From CAZESS01 sp964414415 (GTDB lineage: Archaea; Thermoplasmatota; E2; UBA202; DSCA01), in NCBI GenBank assembly GCA_964414415.1, contig CAYPWJ010000036.1, positions 1 through 9,057 on the forward strand: a DNA stretch of 9,057 nt. Reading direction: 5' to 3'. Below are positions 4,918-9,057 of the stretch, in pieces. The notes under the pieces were generated by a model. That model was not told where the DNA came from. It worked only from the letters and a program-made list of their open reading frames with translations, and did no database searches. The stretch's first letter is position 1; each line of letters starts with the position of its first letter. The position numbers were made by a program, and so were the translations under genes.

Positions 4918-4945
4918 AGTATCACCGTGTCTCCTATCACCCGAT

Positions 4946-4955
4946 GTTATTTAAA
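4946..4955 (-). promoter_or_regulatory. TATA box of alba
   Basis: Minus-strand TTTAAATAAC lies at 4946-4955. It predicts a start about 25 nt downstream, near 4925, so the alba message would have a very short leader before GTG 4917. Confidence 0.45.
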
Positions 4956-4959
4956 GCTG

Positions 4960-5205
4960 TGCATGACGGGGTACTCATAGAGCTCTTTCTAGCAGCAGTA
5001 AAGGCCTTGATTGCCTTGCCGTAGCCGCATCCCGTTTTTTCTGTCGCCAGCAGAGCAGCCGGCAGAGGAAGCGGCAATCCGCAATAGGCTTTTTCTTGCC
5101 GTCGCAAAGCAAGGAAAATAGTCTTTCTAGACATCGGGCGTTTTCCCTGATAAATGCGATAGAATCAGTCCATTTCAAACTATCTATCAAGCTTTTTGCA
5201 TATCA
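4960..5205 (-). other. Possible decayed coding sequence, unidentified
   Basis: Two overlapping minus-strand frames run here, 4975-5190 (71 aa from TTG, reading IAFIRENARCLERLFSLLCD) and 4937-5134 (65 aa, reading TGCGYGKAIKAFTAARK). Each looks partly protein-like in a different section, as if one gene had been broken by a frameshift near 5080-5120. Neither has a Shine-Dalgarno or a family I recognise. Chance is a fair alternative. Confidence 0.2.
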
Positions 5206-5218
5206 TTTTTTACCGAAA

Positions 5219-5275
5219 CCCGTTACATCTTAACGGGGCGTTTCTGTCTTAAAAACATCTTTTTGCGACAGGAAA
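5219..5275. repeat. Two tandem hairpins with the same loop
   Basis: The first is CCCGTTA (5219-5225), loop CATCT, TAACGGG (5231-5237), a 7-bp perfect stem. The second starts 3 nt later. TTTCTGTC (5241-5248) pairs with GACAG-g-AAA (5267-5275), and an inner AAAAA (5251-5255)/TTTTT (5260-5264) stem closes on loop CATC. Both loops lie within ACATCTT. The position, 138-195 bp before the peptidase gene, leaves function open: a small RNA, terminator or protein site. Confidence 0.55.
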
Positions 5276-5343
5276 TCAACTATTCATTAACCCCCTAGAC
5301 CACTAGCCCGTGACGGTGTTGTTAAATGTATCCGAGGGCGTTC

Positions 5344-5351
5344 TTTTAAAC
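5344..5351 (+). promoter_or_regulatory. Candidate TATA box of the carboxypeptidase gene
   Basis: TTTTAAAC at 5344-5351 would start a transcript near 5373 with a leader of about 40 nt. A second candidate, TTAAAAAA at 5378-5385, would give an almost leaderless message. The latter agrees with the lack of a clear Shine-Dalgarno before ATG 5414. The choice is open. Confidence 0.3.
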
Positions 5352-5413
5352 TTTCGTTTGGAGAGCAGGGGCATAGGTTAAAAAACGGCCGTCTGATACA
5401 TGGAATAGATACC

Positions 5414-7744
5414 ATGAACAAGGCACACTTTCTTGTCTTTGCCGTTGGGCTCCTGTTCGTTGTTTCAGCTGTGTCGTCAAGCTTCGCCGTGACATCCACC
5501 GGCCCTCCGTCTCACGCTGGAGATACCGGGCCGGCACTTGTGCGTGTCGACACCGGTCTGCTCGACGCATCGGTGCTGGACGGCCTGGAGGTTGTCGGCC
5601 GTCTTTCCGGAGGAAAGGTGGACGTGCTCGTGCCGCGGGAGCGGCTCCCCGAGGTGCTGGAGTACGTGCCCGATGCCTCCGTTGTGATGGAGGACGTGGC
5701 GTCGCATAACCAGATGGTCGCGGGTGATTACCACAGCCTGGCGGAGATGGAGCAGACACTCCATGACATCGCCGAAACCTATCCGGCTATCACCAGTCTG
5801 TACAGCATCGGCAGCAGCTACCAGGACCGGCCGATATGGTGCCTTGAGATCTCCGACAATCCCGGAGTCGACGAGGGCGAGCCCGGTGTATTGTTCATGG
5901 GGCTGCATCATGCCCGGGAGTGGCCGTCTCTCGAGATATGTCTCCATCTGGCGGAGACGCTCACCGGCAGCTATCTCGTCAACGAGAGCGTCGGCGACCT
6001 GGTCGACGGACGGCGGATATGGGTGGTGCCCTGTGTCAACCCGGACGGCTACCATTACTGCCACGACGAGGGCAACGACTGGCGGAAAAACCGTCATTAT
6101 TTTCCCGGCAGCGATACATATGGCGTCGATCTCAACCGGAACTATGCCGGCTCCAGCAACGGCGACGGCCGCGGCGCGTGGGGGTCGCTCGGCGGCGCGT
6201 CGCTGACCCACAACCCCGCCTATAGCACCTATTGTGGCCCGGAGGCATTTTCGGAGCGTGAGGTGCAGGCCGTCAGGGATATGTTCCTCGAAAACAACGT
6301 ATCCGCGGCTATCTCCTGGCACACCTACGGCGAGCTCGTCCTCTGGCCGTGGGGCTATTCAGGCGAGGTGCAGGCACCCGACAGCGGATATCTCTCCCGG
6401 CTCGGCAAAGACATGGCCGGCCTGATCGCCTCGCAGGACGGCTCAGGTTCCTACACGCCGACGCAGGCCGCCGGTCTCTACCCGACGACCGGCGACACCA
6501 CCGGCTGGGCCTACGGCAACGCGCACTACGTCCAGGGCACCACCACGTTTGCCTACACCATCGAGGCCTGTCAGGAGTTCCATCCACCTGCATCGACGCT
6601 CGACCAGGTTGTCGAAGAAAACCTCGAGGGAGCGATGCTCCTGCTACGGGAGGCAGCAAGCATCAGCGAGGTGACGCCGCGGGTGCTCCCCCCGTGCATC
6701 GCCGACCTGTCGACGGATCCTGACGGGTCCTACACCGTCTTCTGGGGGGAACGGAATCCGCCTGCCAACGCATTGCAGTTCCAGCTCGACGAGCTCTCCG
6801 GGATGTCGTACGACATCGACCACGCCGAGGGCGACGGCGATGCATGGCAGCGTGACGGCTTTGCCCCGACCACGGCGCGGCAGCATTCAGGTGAGCAGAG
6901 TTACGGCCCCCGCAACGAAAACAGCGACGTGTCGTCGATGACCACCGCCATGCCGATCCCCGTCGTTGAGGGGCAGCGGCTCTCCTTCTGGTGCTCATAC
7001 GACATCGAGAAGGGATGGGACTATGCCTTCGTCGAGGTCAGCAGGGACGGCCGGAGCTACGAGGTCATCGATGGCTTTACCGGCTGCTCGGATGGATGGC
7101 AGTACCACGAGTACAGCCTGGACAACTATACCGGCGCGTCGGTCTTCCTTCGCTTCCGGTATACCACGGACGGGCGGACGCTCGGCGACGGCTTCTACGT
7201 GGACGACATCGCTCCTGTCGCGAGCTTCGCATCGGTCTCCACGCTGGCGAGCAATCTCACCGGGCATCGGTATGACGTCTCAGGGCAGCCTGAAGGTGTC
7301 TACTATTACCGGGTGCGAGGCGCCAACGACGCACGTGGATGGGGCGACTACAGCACCCTGGAGCGCATCCAGGTGTCGGAGACCGACAACACGCCGCCGG
7401 ATGCGCCGTCTATCGACGGGCCGCGGCGCGGTGAGACCGGCGAGGAGTACACCTACACGTTCCGGGTGACAGACGCCGAAGGCGACGATGTCTCTCTCTA
7501 TGTGGACTGGGGCAACGGCAGCGACAGCGGCTGGCAGGGGCCCTACGACAGCGGCGAAACCGTTACCCTCTCTCACACGTGGAGTGAACGAGGTGATTTC
7601 GCCATACAGGCCACGGCGAAGGACGACGGTGACATCCAGAGCACATGGTCATCGATGCAGATAAGCATGCCGCTGGAGCACCAAACGCTGCTGGGAAAAA
7701 TCATCAACTGGCTGGCCGCGATGCTGCACTCCTTCGCCCGTTGA
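5414..7744 (+). CDS. Secreted M14 zinc carboxypeptidase, multidomain
   Basis: This 776-aa exported protein begins with a Sec signal (hydrophobic residues 5-26). Residues 40-100 look like an M14-type propeptide. The catalytic domain, about 105-415, has the zinc ligands HHARE (H166, E169) and H303 in SWHTYGEL. Substrate Arg/Asn are in WRKNR (R224) and GVDLNRNY (N241, R242). A Tyr loop at Y367 and the catalytic Glu E384 in YTIEA complete the site, so the enzyme should be active. It should remove C-terminal residues from peptides outside the cell. A linker leads to a region at about 465-605 ending GDGFYVDDI, like the MAM-like domain of immune-inhibitor-A (M6) proteases. A possible FN3-like segment (605-655), a PKD-like domain (about 660-752) and an amphipathic C-terminal helix (LLGKIINWLAAMLHSF) follow. 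The helix may anchor or sort the protein. Third positions are GC-rich compared with the genes to the left. It converges with the LamG gene. Confidence 0.92.
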   Translation: MNKAHFLVFAVGLLFVVSAVSSSFAVTSTGPPSHAGDTGPALVRVDTGLLDASVLDGLEVVGRLSGGKVDVLVPRERLPEVLEYVPDASVVMEDVASHNQMVAGDYHSLAEMEQTLHDIAETYPAITSLYSIGSSYQDRPIWCLEISDNPGVDEGEPGVLFMGLHHAREWPSLEICLHLAETLTGSYLVNESVGDLVDGRRIWVVPCVNPDGYHYCHDEGNDWRKNRHYFPGSDTYGVDLNRNYAGSSNGDGRGAWGSLGGASLTHNPAYSTYCGPEAFSEREVQAVRDMFLENNVSAAISWHTYGELVLWPWGYSGEVQAPDSGYLSRLGKDMAGLIASQDGSGSYTPTQAAGLYPTTGDTTGWAYGNAHYVQGTTTFAYTIEACQEFHPPASTLDQVVEENLEGAMLLLREAASISEVTPRVLPPCIADLSTDPDGSYTVFWGERNPPANALQFQLDELSGMSYDIDHAEGDGDAWQRDGFAPTTARQHSGEQSYGPRNENSDVSSMTTAMPIPVVEGQRLSFWCSYDIEKGWDYAFVEVSRDGRSYEVIDGFTGCSDGWQYHEYSLDNYTGASVFLRFRYTTDGRTLGDGFYVDDIAPVASFASVSTLASNLTGHRYDVSGQPEGVYYYRVRGANDARGWGDYSTLERIQVSETDNTPPDAPSIDGPRRGETGEEYTYTFRVTDAEGDDVSLYVDWGNGSDSGWQGPYDSGETVTLSHTWSERGDFAIQATAKDDGDIQSTWSSMQISMPLEHQTLLGKIINWLAAMLHSFAR

Positions 7745-7756
7745 CCTCCCGCCGAA

Positions 7757-7777
7757 CCGGGACGAGTCCCTCAAGGG
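7757..7777. terminator. Convergent intergenic hairpins
   Basis: The 42-bp gap between the two converging stops holds GGGAC-GA-GTCCC (7759-7770) and the overlapping CCCT-CA-AGGG (7768-7777). These compact dyads could serve both transcripts, but there is no T-tract. Confidence 0.3.
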
Positions 7778-7786
7778 CGAGGCAGG

Positions 7787-8926
7787 CTAAAAGAGTTTCC
7801 ACATGGTGACGGTGTCGCTGTCCGTCCGACCTGCCGCGTCGTGAGCAACTGCTTTGACGGTGTGTCTTCCGAAGGCCGGCTGGCTCCACGTCCAGCGGTA
7901 GGGCGGCTCGTCGTCGGTGAACGCGTGGGTGCCGTCCACCAAGAACGCGACGTGCTCAATGGGGTGATCGCTGGCCGCAAGGTGGCCGACGTCGACGGTG
8001 ACCGGGCCACCGACGACGAGGTGGCTGATGGCCCATAGCTTATGGTCGAACAGCAGGAAGGAACCGTTCTGCGGGCTGGTTATCTCTATGTTGAGGGGAG
8101 CACCGCCCATCTCGTAGAGCTGTGCTATCTCGCCTGCAGTGAGCGACCGATTATACACGCGAACGTCGTCGATGGCGCCGCGGTAGTGCATGAAGTGGGG
8201 GCTTTTCACATCGTTGGTCTTGCCGTAGCCGATGGAGAACTGCTGCTGGACGGGGATGTCGTCGAGGAAGAGCGTGTCGTCTGGCTCGCCGAAGTTGTAG
8301 TAGCGGTTGACGAGCTCGGCGCCGTTGAGGTAGCCGGTGTTGCCGTCCGGGCCGACGGTGACAGCGAAATGGTACCATTCACCTGCATCGAGATGGAAGC
8401 CGGTGTCGAAGCAGAGCACGGGAATCTGTTGCCCGATGACCCAGGTGACATAGAGCCGCCTGATGACCGGGTACTTGTGACCCAGCTCGATGATGAACAT
8501 GTTGTCCTGCTCATCGCCGTCGTCGATGCCCAGATGAAACAGCGGTTCTATCTCCTGCCGGTCGAGGATATACGAGTAGTTGAACCAGAACGCGATGGTG
8601 CCCTGCTCGAGTGAGCCGATGGCGTCGATGACGCCGGATGGAAAATCGACATAGTCGTCCTCGCCGTCGAACCACAGGCAGCCATCGACGCGGCCTTCAG
8701 CCGGGCGAGTGCCGTGGATGGTGCCGTTCAGCCCGCTGGCGACGTCGACGGCCACATCGCCATCAGGGCTATCGAATGGCCAGTGGGCAACGAGGCCATC
8801 CAGGCCAACCGGCGAAACGTCAGCCGGTACCGTGCTCTGGCCGACGGTGACAGAAACAGGAGTCGCCGGAACCATGACTGCAGCCACCACCATGCAAATG
8901 AGTGCTATCGCAGATATCCGTGCCAT
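7787..8926 (-). CDS. Secreted LamG (ConA-like) plus Ig-like domain protein
   Basis: This 379-aa protein has an N-terminal signal (MARISAIALICMVVAAVMVP). A LamG/concanavalin A-like jelly-roll domain covers about residues 42-272. It begins GLVAHWPFD, passes DYVDFPSG and TIAFWFNYS, and has the typical EWYHFAVTV (183-191), GYLNGAE (198-204) and AIDDVRVYNRSLTAGEI (251-267). A second beta domain at about 278-376 starts ITSPQNGSFL and ends AHDAAGRTDSDTV, as in Ig-like modules of cell-surface proteins. No catalytic motif or membrane anchor is visible, so binding of glycan or protein at or outside the cell surface is the likeliest role. The start at ATG 8926 fits the signal peptide and the TATA box at 8959-8968. 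There is no strong Shine-Dalgarno. Facing the carboxypeptidase, it may serve the same extracellular polymer use. Confidence 0.88.
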   Translation of the reverse strand: MARISAIALICMVVAAVMVPATPVSVTVGQSTVPADVSPVGLDGLVAHWPFDSPDGDVAVDVASGLNGTIHGTRPAEGRVDGCLWFDGEDDYVDFPSGVIDAIGSLEQGTIAFWFNYSYILDRQEIEPLFHLGIDDGDEQDNMFIIELGHKYPVIRRLYVTWVIGQQIPVLCFDTGFHLDAGEWYHFAVTVGPDGNTGYLNGAELVNRYYNFGEPDDTLFLDDIPVQQQFSIGYGKTNDVKSPHFMHYRGAIDDVRVYNRSLTAGEIAQLYEMGGAPLNIEITSPQNGSFLLFDHKLWAISHLVVGGPVTVDVGHLAASDHPIEHVAFLVDGTHAFTDDEPPYRWTWSQPAFGRHTVKAVAHDAAGRTDSDTVTMWKLF

Positions 8927-8958
8927 GGTATCTCAACGCAGGGAAAATGGAGTTCGCG

Positions 8959-8968
8959 AATATAAATA
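8959..8968. promoter_or_regulatory. TATA box of the LamG gene, also readable on +
   Basis: Minus-strand TATTTATATT at 8959-8968 predicts a start near 8936, about 10 nt before the LamG ATG, so nearly leaderless. On the + strand the same DNA reads AATATAAATA and would start a transcript near 8990, within the hairpin array that follows. Confidence 0.45.
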
Positions 8969-8980
8969 TGTCGCATAAAG

Positions 8981-9044
8981 GACTTCGGGATGTGAAGGCT
9001 TCATCCCGAAAGTCGTGGCGGCGGGCAGCCGCCAGGGCTGGCCC
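8981..9044. repeat. Array of strong inverted repeats at the right edge
   Basis: GACTTCGGGATG (8981-8992) pairs with CATCCCGAA-A-GTC (9002-9014), a 12-bp stem with one bulged A. TGGCGGC (9016-9022) pairs perfectly with GCCGCCA (9028-9034) with loop GGGCA. GGGC/GCCC (9035-9044) follows. No coding frame is recognised in the remaining bases to 9057. This could be a structured RNA, a terminator for a gene beyond the edge, or an intergenic repeat. Confidence 0.5.
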
Positions 9045-9057
9045 GGCGGAAGAAATG

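Noticed and set aside
5477..6322. 281-aa frame antisense to the carboxypeptidase
   Set aside because: Long antisense frames are expected in GC-rich coding DNA. The + strand has full catalytic motifs.
8042..8614. 190-aa frame antisense to the LamG gene
   Set aside because: It is a shadow of the LamG coding sequence, with repetitive Val/Glu/Asp content and no domain.
1..9057. CRISPR array, tRNA or rRNA genes
   Set aside because: No regularly spaced repeats and no tRNA T-loop or rRNA signature were seen on either strand by eye.

Overview
The window looks archaeal, most likely euryarchaeal. It carries a complete TFB (archaeal TFIIB), an Alba chromatin protein, and several TATA boxes with purine-rich BRE-like flanks placed for short leaders. 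A cold-shock-domain protein, a DEAD-box RNA helicase and large secreted multidomain proteins would suit an uncultured Thermoplasmata-like or other mesophilic or cold-sediment euryarchaeon. That finer placement is a guess, because no marker here settles it.

Layout from left to right. (1) 1-139: a tiny zinc-ribbon protein (+), possibly cut by the window edge. (2) 302-1543: a complete DEAD-box RNA helicase (-). Its approximately 190-nt upstream region holds a possible 20-codon leader ORF and a tandem 12-bp repeat directly before the ribosome binding site. (3) 1750-2029 (+): a 40-codon ORF with a perfect Shine-Dalgarno, running in frame into sequence that resembles a broken transposase C-terminus. 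(4) 2026-2765 (-): a two-gene unit, made of a remnant of a NucS/DUF91-like nuclease followed by a DUF5662-like protein. (5) 2766-3187: about 420 bp with no convincing gene, but with a 14-bp perfect palindrome and tandem imperfect repeats before a csp promoter. (6) 3188-3379: cold-shock protein (+). (7) 3581-4516: TFB (+). (8) 4642-4917: Alba (-), convergent with TFB. (9) 4918-5413: about 500 bp of intergenic DNA with possible decayed coding sequence and a striking pair of tandem hairpins. (10) 5414-7744: a large secreted M14 zinc carboxypeptidase (+). (11) 7787-8926: a secreted LamG plus Ig-like protein (-), convergent with the peptidase. (12) 8981-9057: strong hairpins at the right edge.

The left and middle parts are information-processing genes: RNA helicase, RNA chaperone, basal transcription factor and chromatin protein. 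The helicase and Csp could act together in RNA remodelling at low temperature. The right third is GC-rich, with long open antisense frames caused by high GC in third codon positions. It encodes two exported proteins suited to degrading and binding extracellular protein or glycan. The patch between 1.75 and 3.1 kb has the look of accessory DNA, with decayed genes and orphan palindromes. I do not see a clear new multi-gene system. The best leads are the helicase leader architecture, the twin-hairpin element at 5.22 kb, the decayed nuclease and DUF5662 pair, and the hairpin array at the right edge.
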